A DNA stretch of 64,000 bases from PALSA-612 sp963765295 (GTDB lineage Bacteria > Actinomycetota > Thermoleophilia > Gaiellales > Gaiellaceae): positions 372,001-436,000 of the forward strand of contig CAVXVO010000007.1 of NCBI GenBank assembly GCA_963765295.1. Reading direction: 5' to 3'. Positions 55,631 through 63,249 of this stretch are shown here, in pieces. Every line of letters begins with the position of its first letter. Positions within the stretch are counted from its first letter, which is position 1. Position numbers and translations under genes: made by a program. Under the pieces are notes generated by a model, which saw only the letters and a program-made list of their open reading frames with translations, did not search any database and was not told the origin of the DNA.

Positions 55631-56241
55631 CCAACGAACCAGATTTCCGCGACCTCGTCGACGACGAGGTCGCTCCCGGGGAGCTCGAGCGGCTCGAGCG
55701 AGTCCACGAGTTGATCGTCGCGGCCGGACCGCCGCCCGAGCTCTCACCGGCCTATGAGCACGCGCCGAAGATCGAAGAGGCGAAGGTCTACGAGTTCAAG
55801 CCGCGCCGGCCCGCAGCCGTGTTCGCGATCGCGGCCGCGGTCGCCGCGGCGGTCTTCGCGATCGGCTATGCCGTCGGCGGCCGCAACTCGGCGTTCGAGG
55901 CCGCCGGCGTCGTCCCGATGCACGGGCTCGGCGCTCAGGCCGCCGCAACGGCCGACATCAGGGTCGGCAAACACGACTCCGGCGGCAACTACCCGCTCGA
56001 GATGAGCGTCAAGGGGCTTCCCGCGCTGCCGAAGGGCGGCTGGTACGAGCTGCTCCTCTCGAGGAAGGGCCACCCGACGCTGCCGTGCGGCGACTTCGCG
56101 ATGGACGGTAAGCCGACGACGTTCAGGCTGTCGGTGCCGTACGACCTGACCGAGCTGCGCAAGGCGCACACGTTCGACGGCTGGGTCGTGGTCAGGCACG
56201 CGCCGGGCGTACGCTCGACGCCTGTCGTGATGTCGACCTGA
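55627..56241 (+). CDS. Membrane anti-sigma factor (RskA-like)
   Basis: 204 aa from GTG 55627. A short N-terminal acidic cytoplasmic segment (FRDLVDDEVAPGELERLERV) precedes one membrane helix (AVFAIAAAVAAAVFAIGYAV, about residues 62-81) and an extracytoplasmic domain (YPLEMSVKGLPALPKGGWYE) like the RskA C-terminal fold. The usual zinc HxxxCxxC motif is absent, so this is a non-zinc anti-sigma type. It would hold the adjacent sigma factor at the membrane until a signal arrives. Confidence 0.8.
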   Translation: MTNEPDFRDLVDDEVAPGELERLERVHELIVAAGPPPELSPAYEHAPKIEEAKVYEFKPRRPAAVFAIAAAVAAAVFAIGYAVGGRNSAFEAAGVVPMHGLGAQAAATADIRVGKHDSGGNYPLEMSVKGLPALPKGGWYELLLSRKGHPTLPCGDFAMDGKPTTFRLSVPYDLTELRKAHTFDGWVVVRHAPGVRSTPVVMST

Positions 56242-56260
56242 CGAGACCTGCCGAAGAGAC

Positions 56261-56968
56261 CTACGGAGCGACGCGGTCGTTGGCCACGAAGGCCGCGTGT
56301 GTGACCGGCATCTGCTCGGCGAAGAGCGTCTCGACAGCGTCTGCGTAGCGGCGGATCTCGCGCTGCGCCGTCTCGTGCGCGCGGAGGGCGACGAAGTTCA
56401 TCAGCGCTCTCGCGTTGACCGTCCAGTAGAACTCGGTGTAGGCCCCGACCGGCATGACCGCCCGGGCCAGCTCGCGCGCGACCCCCGCCTCGACGAGCCG
56501 CTCGTAGGTCGCGAACGCGTGGTCGTAGACCGCCTGCAGCTCCTCGCGCGTCTGCTCGGCGAGCTCCGGCGCGACGGGCTCGAACGAATAGGCGCCGGGC
56601 TTGCCCACCTGGGTGCGGACGTCTTCGGGCTCGGGCACGTAGAAGTCGTCCGTCGCCCGGGCGTAGCGCATGCTGAACTCGTTGAAGGAGCCGACACGGT
56701 GCCGGAACCACTCGCGGGCGACGAAGATCGGGGCCCGGATGTGGAACCGGAACGAGTTGTGCTCGAACGGCGTGCCGTGACGGTCGCGCATCAGGAACCG
56801 GATCAACCCTTCGTCGGACTCGTCCATCTCGGTCTTGCGACGACCGAACGAGACGCGCGCCGAGTTGACTACGGACAGGTCGTTCGCCATGGCGTCGTCG
56901 AGCCGCACGAAGCCGTGGTCGAGCACCTGGATGGCGTTGTCGGGCGTCACCTCGGTCACGATGGCCAC
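56261..56968 (-). CDS. thyX: FAD-dependent thymidylate synthase
   Basis: 235 aa. The ThyX motif RHRVGSFNEFSMRY (RHR-x7-S type) binds FAD and dUMP; upstream are FGRRKTEMDESD and TPFEHNSFRFHIRAPIFVAR. It makes dTMP from dUMP using methylene-THF and NADPH. Start ATG 56968 gives MAIVTEVTPDNAIQVLDHGF. Intact. It draws on the same methylene-THF pool that the betaine/sarcosine pathway would fill. Confidence 0.94.
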   Translation of the reverse strand: MAIVTEVTPDNAIQVLDHGFVRLDDAMANDLSVVNSARVSFGRRKTEMDESDEGLIRFLMRDRHGTPFEHNSFRFHIRAPIFVAREWFRHRVGSFNEFSMRYARATDDFYVPEPEDVRTQVGKPGAYSFEPVAPELAEQTREELQAVYDHAFATYERLVEAGVARELARAVMPVGAYTEFYWTVNARALMNFVALRAHETAQREIRRYADAVETLFAEQMPVTHAAFVANDRVAP

Positions 56969-57016
56969 GCTACGGAATGTAGCGAGGTGGGAGGTCGGAG
57001 CTTCACGCGACGGCGA

Positions 57017-57949
57017 TCAACGCTCGCGAGCCCAGGTCATGTCGATCTGGCGCTGGTGAACGGCGTAGCCTGCTCGCTGGAACGCGTTGGCCATCGGGAC
57101 GTTGGCGAGATCGGTGCTCGCACGGATGCGCGGGGCGTTGGTCGCGGCGAGGATGCGGGTGCCTTCGGCGAGGAGGTCGTCGATGTAGCCTCGTCCCCGG
57201 TGCCGGGGCAGGACGCCGATGTAGGCGATGATCGGGTTGTAGTCGTTGCGCGCCGGGATGACGAACCCGACGGGTTCCCCGTCCGAGAGCGTCGCAACAC
57301 GCCACCAGTCGCGTGGGCTCGGATAGCTCATGAACTCGCCGTCGTACTGTTCGGCCGCTGCTTGCCGGGCCGAGCCTCGGCTGAGAGCTTCCAGGCTGTG
57401 GGCATCGAGTGTCCCGTCGAGGACTAGGGTCATCAGCTCGACGAGCTCGGCGCGGTCGGTGACCGGTCTGAACGCGAGCCGGCCGCTGGGAGCGGGAACC
57501 CGCGTCCCGGATCGCCACTCCAGCCGGAGGCGTTCGACGAGCAGTCGCGCACCCACCTGTTCGAGCGCCGCCACTCGGTCCTCGACGATCTGGCGATCCC
57601 TGTCGTTGTCGCGCCAGTCCGGCGGGACGAAGCGGCTGTAGACGGGCGGCCGAACGTCAGAGGAGACGACGTCGGCGATGGCGGTCTCGAGCAGCCACAC
57701 GCCGATGTCGATACGACTCGGATCGTCGCCGTCGTCGTCGATGTCGAAGACGTCCAGCACGAGCGGCTCGCTGTCCTTCTCGCGGCCCCACCATGCGGCC
57801 CGAGCGACAAGACGGTCGCCGTGCAAAGCGACCCACATCCACTCCGGCCGGCGACGACCCGCCGCGAGATCTTCTTCCAGTTCGCCGTCGAGGACATAGG
57901 ACAGGCGGCAGAAGAGATCGAGCTCGCCCTGCCCGGTGAGTGCGCGCAT
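57017..57949 (-). CDS. GNAT-family acetyltransferase
   Basis: 310 aa from ATG 57949. The C-terminal acetyl-CoA motif is YIGVLPRHRGRGYIDDLLAE (R-x-x-G-x-G type). The N-terminal half resembles a second, degenerate GNAT fold (MWVALHGDRLVARAAWW). Two-domain GNAT proteins like this are common in actinobacteria, often with unknown small-molecule substrates. Intact. Confidence 0.82.
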   Translation of the reverse strand: MRALTGQGELDLFCRLSYVLDGELEEDLAAGRRRPEWMWVALHGDRLVARAAWWGREKDSEPLVLDVFDIDDDGDDPSRIDIGVWLLETAIADVVSSDVRPPVYSRFVPPDWRDNDRDRQIVEDRVAALEQVGARLLVERLRLEWRSGTRVPAPSGRLAFRPVTDRAELVELMTLVLDGTLDAHSLEALSRGSARQAAAEQYDGEFMSYPSPRDWWRVATLSDGEPVGFVIPARNDYNPIIAYIGVLPRHRGRGYIDDLLAEGTRILAATNAPRIRASTDLANVPMANAFQRAGYAVHQRQIDMTWARER

Positions 57950-58057
57950 TGTCAGATCGTTTCGGTCCACCTCTTCGCTCTCCGCAGCCAGCCCAGGACC
58001 CGCAACGCTAGCGTCGCCTCGTCGACCCCGGCGCCTTTCCACCAAACTGCAGCGAGC

Positions 58058-58705
58058 ATGAGCCTCTACGCGGGAACGTCGGGCTTCTCCTACCCCTCGT
58101 GGAAGCCCGACTTCTACCCCGCCGGGACGAAGACGAACGAGTTCCTGCGCAGCTACGCGGAGCGGCTCCCGAGCGTCGAGCTGAACGCGACCTTCTATCG
58201 GCTCCCGTCCGAGGACCAGCTCCGCTCGTGGGCGGCGCAGACGCCCGACGGCTTCCGCTTTGCGGTCAAGATGAGCCGGCAGATCACGCACTTCGGCCGG
58301 CTGGACGGGGTCGCGACGTTCTGCGAGCGCGTGCAGGCACTGGGCGACCGGCTCGCGCCGATCCTCGTGCAACTCCCGCCGAGCCGGCCTCGCGACGACG
58401 GGCTCCTGCGGCTCTTCCTCGACTCGCTCGATCCGTCGCTCCTGTACGCGTTCGAGTTCCGGCACGAGAGCTGGGCCGGAGTCGACCTCGAGGGCCACGC
58501 GCTCGTCGATTCGCTCGAAGGGGATGCCTCGTTCCGCTACCTGCGCCTAAGGCAGCCACCGTATGTCGAGGCCGGGCTCCACGCGTGGGCGGCGCGGCTC
58601 CGGCCCGTCCTCGCCGACGGGATCGACGTCTACGCCTACTTCAAGCACGAGGACGAGCCAACCGCGCCGCACTACGCGGCGCGGTTGCTCGCGCTCGTTG
58701 GCTAG
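58058..58705 (+). CDS. DUF72/YecE-family protein
   Basis: 215 aa from ATG 58058. YAGTSGFSYPSWKPDFYP, SVELNATFYRLPSEDQLRSW and FAVKMSRQITHFGRL are the DUF72 TIM-barrel signatures; FEFRHESWAG and DVYAYFKHEDEPTAPH complete it. The family is widespread without a defined biochemical role. It is slightly shorter than many members (about 240-280), perhaps a natural variant. A pseudogene on the other strand begins two bases after its stop. Confidence 0.85.
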   Translation: MSLYAGTSGFSYPSWKPDFYPAGTKTNEFLRSYAERLPSVELNATFYRLPSEDQLRSWAAQTPDGFRFAVKMSRQITHFGRLDGVATFCERVQALGDRLAPILVQLPPSRPRDDGLLRLFLDSLDPSLLYAFEFRHESWAGVDLEGHALVDSLEGDASFRYLRLRQPPYVEAGLHAWAARLRPVLADGIDVYAYFKHEDEPTAPHYAARLLALVG

Positions 58706-58706
58706 C

Positions 58707-58955
58707 TCAGCCCGGCCCCAGCGGCGGGACGACCCCGAGCTGCTGGAGGAAGCCGAGGACGTCCTAGTCCGACCACTTCTCGACCAGCTTGCCGCCGGCG
58801 ATCCGGTGGGTGGCGGTGGCCGCCATCCGCAGGTTGTTCCTCGTCGCGGGGATGCCGGGCAGGTCACCTTCGTGCTTGCCGTAGGCGGCGAGCCTCGTCA
58901 CGACCTTGTCGCCTTCTGCGACCTGGCCCTCGATCTCGTGCCTTCCCCGGAGGTC
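58707..58955 (-). pseudogene. SnoaL/ester cyclase-like pseudogene, 5' truncated with internal stop
   Basis: The frame reads HEIEGQVAEGDKVVTRLAAY, then HRIAGGKLVEKWSD, a TAG at 58766-58764, and continues DVLGFLQQLGVVPPLGPG to TGA. This matches the second half of SnoaL-like polyketide cyclases, where the TAG replaces a residue after the conserved Trp. The first half is missing: homology ends near 58950, exactly where an ABC ATPase remnant starts on the opposite strand. Confidence 0.7.
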
Positions 58956-59454
58956 GCCGGCGATGAACCTCCTGCGCTCGCGGCTGATCGACCGGGACGA
59001 CCAGTTGCTCATCGAGATCGGAGGCGTCTTCCCCCTTCCCTCGCGGTTGCCTTCCGAGCGGTCCGGGTTGCGCGAGTATGCGGGTCGAGGCGTCGTCGTC
59101 GGCATCCGGCCCGAGGACATGGAGGACGCCACCCTCGTGCCGGGGCTCAACGGCCGGCCGACGCTGGACGTGCGCATGACCCTCGCCGAGTTGATGGGAG
59201 CGGAGGTGATGGCGTACTTCCCGGTCGCGGGCCACCGGCAGCCCGCCGTCCACGGAGTGCCCACCCCGCCCGAGGAGAACGAGTCCGACGCCGCCCTGCG
59301 GGTGGCCGGCAGCTCGGCTGCCGCGGGCGAGCTGACGCTGACGGCCCGGCTGAGCCCGCGGTCGCCGGCAGCCACCGGCCGCTCGCTCCGCATCGTGGTC
59401 GACACCGCACGGCTGCACTTCTTCGATCCGGACAGCGAAGCGTCCATCTGGTAG
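58950..59454 (+). pseudogene. Remnant of a UgpC/MsmX-type ABC ATPase, 5' truncated
   Basis: The frame SPAMNLLRSRLIDRDDQLLI, then VVVGIRPEDMEDATLVPG and RLHFFDPDSEASIW, matches the C-terminal TOBE/MalK-type domain of the intact ATPase at 30135-31346 (SPAMNLVEATT; RFHFFDPATG). The whole nucleotide-binding domain is missing. The remaining 165 codons have no stop, so the loss is fairly recent or the piece is kept by chance. Confidence 0.72.
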
Positions 59455-59496
59455 CGCCGCCCTGTTCCGGCCGGGCTCTGCGAAACTCCGTGGCCC

Positions 59497-60807
59497 ATGC
59501 CGGACGAGCGCGAGCGTTTCCTGATCCGCTACGCCGCGGGCTTCGCGCCGTTCGTGGTCGCGCGGGCCGAGGGCGCGTGGGTGGAGACGACGGACGGGCG
59601 GCGCGTGCTCGACTTCACGTCGGGACAGATCTGCTCGACGATCGGGCACGGCCATCCGCGGATCGCCGACGCGATCCGGCGCTCGCTCGACGAGGTCGTC
59701 CACCTGAACTCCTGGATGCTCTCCGAGCCGGTGCTGGCGCTGGCCGAGCGGCTGGCCGGCCTCGTGCCCGCGCCGCTCGAGCGGTCGATCCTGCTCAACA
59801 CCGGCTCTGAGGCGAACGAGGTCGCGCTCAAGCTCGCGAAGCTGCACACGGGGCGGTTCGAGGTCGTCGGGCTGACGCGGAGCTTCCACGGGCTGCTCAC
59901 CGGCATCGCCTCGGTGAACTTCTCCATGGCCCACGCGGGTTACGGGCCGCTGTTGCCGGGCTCGTTCGCGCTGCCGGCGCCGTACGCGTACCGCTGCCCG
60001 ATCCGTCACTGCGACGGCGAGTGCGACTGCACCTGTCTCGACGCGGGCTTCGAGCTCGTCGACCAGCAGTCGGTCGGCTCGCTCGCCGCGGCGATCGCCG
60101 AGCCGGTGCTGTCGACGGGCGGCATCATCGTGCCGCCGGACGGCTATCTGGCGCGGCTCCAGGAGCACTGCGCGCGGCGGGGGATGCTGCTCGTGCTCGA
60201 CGAGGCGCAGACCTGTCTCGGGCGCCTGGGGACGATGTTCGCCTTCGAGCGCGACGGCATCGTGCCCGACCTGCTCTCGCTCTCGAAGACGCTCGGCGGA
60301 GGCCTCCCTCTGGCTGCGACCGTCACATCGGCTGCGATCGCCGACGACTGCGAGCGCAAGGGGTTCCTCCACGTCACGTCGCACGTGTCCGACCCGCTGC
60401 CGGCCGCCGCGGGCCTGGCGGTGCTCGACGTGATCGAGGAGGAGGGCCTGGTCGAGCGCGCCGCGACGGCCGGCGAGTACCTGCTCGCACGGCTCCGCGA
60501 CCTGCAGGGCCGGCACGAGCAGATCGGCGACGTCCGCGGGCGGGGGCTCCTCGTCGGGCTCGAGCTCGTCACCGACCGCGAGTCGAAGGCCCCTGCCGAC
60601 GAGCTCGGCCGCGCGGTCACGGACGAGTGCCTCGATCGCGGTCTGTCCATGAACATCGTCCGGTCGGGGAAGATCGCGAACTGCTTCCGCCTCGCGCCGC
60701 CGCTGACGGTGACCGAGGACGAGATCGACCTCGCCGTCGAGATCCTGGACACGTCGCTCAGGGCCGTGCTGTCGGGCAGCGCCGGACTCGCCTCGGCGCC
60801 GAGCTGA
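59497..60807 (+). CDS. dgdA: 2,2-dialkylglycine decarboxylase-like class III aminotransferase
   Basis: 436 aa from ATG 59497. PLP fold type I: SILLNTGSEANEVALKLAKL, LLVLDEAQTCLGRLGTMFAF and the Lys in LLSLSKTLGGGLPLAATV. The blocks LPAPYAYRCPIRHCDGECDC and FLHVTSHVSDPLPAAAGLAV, and SMNIVRSGKIANCFRLAPPL, follow what I recall of the Burkholderia dialkylglycine decarboxylase. That enzyme decarboxylates 2-aminoisobutyrate or isovaline and transaminates pyruvate to alanine. The Cys cluster (CPIRHCDGECDCTC) is distinctive. An ordinary aminotransferase is less likely. Confidence 0.82.
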   Translation: MPDERERFLIRYAAGFAPFVVARAEGAWVETTDGRRVLDFTSGQICSTIGHGHPRIADAIRRSLDEVVHLNSWMLSEPVLALAERLAGLVPAPLERSILLNTGSEANEVALKLAKLHTGRFEVVGLTRSFHGLLTGIASVNFSMAHAGYGPLLPGSFALPAPYAYRCPIRHCDGECDCTCLDAGFELVDQQSVGSLAAAIAEPVLSTGGIIVPPDGYLARLQEHCARRGMLLVLDEAQTCLGRLGTMFAFERDGIVPDLLSLSKTLGGGLPLAATVTSAAIADDCERKGFLHVTSHVSDPLPAAAGLAVLDVIEEEGLVERAATAGEYLLARLRDLQGRHEQIGDVRGRGLLVGLELVTDRESKAPADELGRAVTDECLDRGLSMNIVRSGKIANCFRLAPPLTVTEDEIDLAVEILDTSLRAVLSGSAGLASAPS

Positions 60808-60863
60808 TGCTCGAGCTCGACGCCGAGACGCGTTCGAGCGCGCCGCCCGAGCGGCTCTGAGCC

Positions 60864-61982
60864 GTGGACGAGCTTGCCCGGCTGACCTCGGAGCTCGTCG
60901 CGATCGACTCGGTGAACCCGTCGCTCGTCGCGGGCGGAGCGGGCGAGACCGAGATCGCACGGTTCGTCGCGGCCTGGCTCGAGCAGGCGGGCCTGGATGT
61001 CGAGGTGCTCGAGCCCACCCCCGGCCGGCCGAGCGTGGTCGCCGTCGCACACGGCTCGGGCGGCGGCCGCTCGCTGCTCCTGAACGCACATCTGGACACG
61101 GTCGGGACGGCGGGAATGGAGGCGCCGTTCTCGGGCCGCGTCGATGGCGGACGGCTGTACGGCCGCGGCGCGCTGGACATGAAGGGCAGCCTGGCCGCGA
61201 TCATGCTCGCCGGTCGAGAGGCGGCGGGGCTCAGTCTGCGCGGAGACGTGCTCGTGCCGGCGGTCGCGGACGAGGAAGCCGGGAGCGTGGGGACAGAAGC
61301 TGTACTCGCCCGCTACCGGGCCGACGCCGCGATCGTGGCGGAGCCGACGTGGCTCGAGCTGGCAATCGCCCATCGTGGCTTCGTCGGCTTCGAGGTCACC
61401 GTCGGCGGGCGTGCCGCCCACGGGTCGCGGCCGGAGCGCGGTATCGACGCGATCGTCCGGATGGGCCGTGTCCTCACGGGGCTCGAAGAGCTCGACCGGA
61501 AGCTGCAGTCGGCGCCGGCGCATCCGCTCCTCGGCACGGGCTCCGCTCACGCGTCGGTGATCGAGGGAGGACAGGAGCTGTCCAGCTATCCCGAGCGGTG
61601 CGTCCTGCTCGCCGAGCGGCGAACTCTTCCCGGTGAGAGCGAAGGAGACGTCGAGCGGGAACTCGCGGAGATCCTCGCGGAGGCGGGCCGCGGCGATCCC
61701 GACTTTCGCGCCGACGTGCGCGTCCCGTTCGCCCGCGACGCCTACGAGCTCGGACCCGGCGATCCGTTCGTCGAGCTCGTCCGCAGTCATGCCGGCCAGC
61801 CGAAAGTCGTGGGCATGCCGTTCTGGGCCGATTCCGGGCTGATCGCGGCCGCGGGGATACCCACGGTCCTGTTCGGCCCCGGCGGCGAGGGGCTCCATGA
61901 AGCCGAGGAGTGGGTCGACCTCGCCGACCTCGAGCGCTGCCTCGACCTCTACCTCGCCGTCGCGCACGAGATCTGCGGATAG
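60864..61982 (+). CDS. M20-family deacylase/peptidase (ArgE/DapE-like)
   Basis: 372 aa from GTG 60864. Metal and catalytic motifs: LLLNAHLDTVGTAG (His, Asp), LYGRGALDMKGSLAAI (Asp), VPAVADEEAGSVGTEAVL (catalytic Glu pair) and GRAAHGSRPERG (dimerisation-domain His). It hydrolyses an N-acyl amino acid or dipeptide. It follows the dialkylglycine decarboxylase gene by 56 bp, so it might free that enzyme's amino acid substrate; this is inference. Intact. Confidence 0.86.
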   Translation: MDELARLTSELVAIDSVNPSLVAGGAGETEIARFVAAWLEQAGLDVEVLEPTPGRPSVVAVAHGSGGGRSLLLNAHLDTVGTAGMEAPFSGRVDGGRLYGRGALDMKGSLAAIMLAGREAAGLSLRGDVLVPAVADEEAGSVGTEAVLARYRADAAIVAEPTWLELAIAHRGFVGFEVTVGGRAAHGSRPERGIDAIVRMGRVLTGLEELDRKLQSAPAHPLLGTGSAHASVIEGGQELSSYPERCVLLAERRTLPGESEGDVERELAEILAEAGRGDPDFRADVRVPFARDAYELGPGDPFVELVRSHAGQPKVVGMPFWADSGLIAAAGIPTVLFGPGGEGLHEAEEWVDLADLERCLDLYLAVAHEICG

Positions 61983-61991
61983 AGGCTCGAC

Positions 61992-62495
61992 GTGAGACGA
62001 CCGATCGTCCTGCTGCTCTGCCTCTCGGTGCTCGCGATGGTCGGCGCGGGGTGCGGCGGATCCTCCGAACGACAGCCGTCGAGCCCGGATGCGGTGCGGG
62101 CGTCCGTGGACGCGGTGGGATCCGTGCTGCGGGCACTGGAGCTGATCGACACGCAGCCGTGCTGCGCGCCCGGCCAGGTGGAGTCCTCGAGGAAGCTCTA
62201 CCTCACGTCGGTACAGGGCCTGAACACGGCGCTCGGCCCGATCGTCGGGCTGATCAGCGGGCTCCGGCTGCCGGCCGCGGTGCATTCCGCCCAGCAGCAG
62301 CTCGAGTCCGCGACATTGCAGCTGGTCGCGGAGACGCAGAGAGCCGTCGACACGATCCAGAACGCGAAGCCCGCGGACTTCCCGGCGCTCGCGAGCAAGC
62401 TCGACTTCACGAAGAACAGTGTGGTCGAGCAGGTGCAAGCGGCCCTCGACGAGCTCAGGGCGAAGGGGTACGACCTGGGGACGCTGGGCATCTAG
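61992..62495 (+). CDS. Hypothetical lipoprotein
   Basis: 167 aa from GTG 61992. Lipoprotein signal RRPIVLLLCLSVLAMVGAGC with a Cys at residue 21 (lipobox VGAGC). The mature part is helical (LYLTSVQGLNTALGPIVGLI; VVEQVQAALDELRAKGYDL) with one CC pair (DTQPCCAPG). No family recognised. It lies 9 bp after the M20 gene and may be cotranscribed; it converges on the methyltransferase (4-bp overlap). Confidence 0.78.
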   Translation: MRRPIVLLLCLSVLAMVGAGCGGSSERQPSSPDAVRASVDAVGSVLRALELIDTQPCCAPGQVESSRKLYLTSVQGLNTALGPIVGLISGLRLPAAVHSAQQQLESATLQLVAETQRAVDTIQNAKPADFPALASKLDFTKNSVVEQVQAALDELRAKGYDLGTLGI

Positions 62496-63229
62496 CTCGC
62501 GACGAGGACGAGCCTGGTGTCGCGCGAGAGGGGCGTGCCGTCGAAGTCGCCGTGGCACACGACCTGCTCGAAGCCGGCGTCGCGCACGAGGCCGATCAGC
62601 TCCGTCGCCGTGTAGACGCGCATCTCGTAGTGGGCGCGGGTCCGCTTGCCGGACGCCTCGACCAGCTCGTGCCGGACGAATGTCGTCCCGCGCCCGTAGT
62701 CGATCGTCCGCTCCTCGATCAGCAGCGACCCGTCCGGGAGTTCGTGCCAGTGCCGCGGAACGTAGATCGCCATCAGCCGGTCGCGGTGCATCGTCTCGAT
62801 CACGAGTGTCCCGCCCGGCCGCAGGACGCGCCGGAACTCCGTCAGCGCCTTCCGGTCGCCCTCCTCACCCCAGTAGCCGAGCGACGAGAACAGGTTGGCC
62901 ACACAGTCGAAGCTCGCGTCCGCGAACGGCAGCTCGCGGTAGTCGGCGTGGATCCACCGCGGCCACTCCGCGTCCCCGCCGCGACGCCCCGCCTCGGCGA
63001 GGAGGACCTCCGACCGGTCGGCGCCGATGACGTGAAGGCCGAGGCGCGCGAACTCGATCGAGTGGCGGCCGTAGCCGCAGGGACAGTCGAGGAGGTCGGC
63101 ACCCGGCTCGAGCTCGACGAGGCGCACGAGCCCTTCGGCCTCGCGTGGGGCCTGCTCCGGGTCGGCGAGGTGCACATACGTCTGAAGGTACAGCTCGTCG
63201 AAGATCTTGTCCCAGTCGGAGGCCTCCAT
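62492..63229 (-). CDS. SAM-dependent class I methyltransferase
   Basis: 245 aa from ATG 63229. SAM motifs: ADLLDCPCGYGRHSIEFARL, VIGADRSEVLLAEAG, and FDCVANLFSSLGYW with RRVLRPGGTLVIETM. The first motif has a CPCGYGRHS form. Two-carbon or small-molecule methylation is typical of such proteins; substrate unknown. It lies 20 bp downstream of the CopD-like gene on the same strand. Confidence 0.88.
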   Translation of the reverse strand: MEASDWDKIFDELYLQTYVHLADPEQAPREAEGLVRLVELEPGADLLDCPCGYGRHSIEFARLGLHVIGADRSEVLLAEAGRRGGDAEWPRWIHADYRELPFADASFDCVANLFSSLGYWGEEGDRKALTEFRRVLRPGGTLVIETMHRDRLMAIYVPRHWHELPDGSLLIEERTIDYGRGTTFVRHELVEASGKRTRAHYEMRVYTATELIGLVRDAGFEQVVCHGDFDGTPLSRDTRLVLVAS

Positions 63230-63249
63230 AGACTCAACCTGGGCCGACG

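Noticed and set aside
58764..58766. In-frame TAG as pyrrolysine in the SnoaL-like frame
   Set aside because: The gene lacks its first half and no pyl genes are seen; the TAG is better read as decay.
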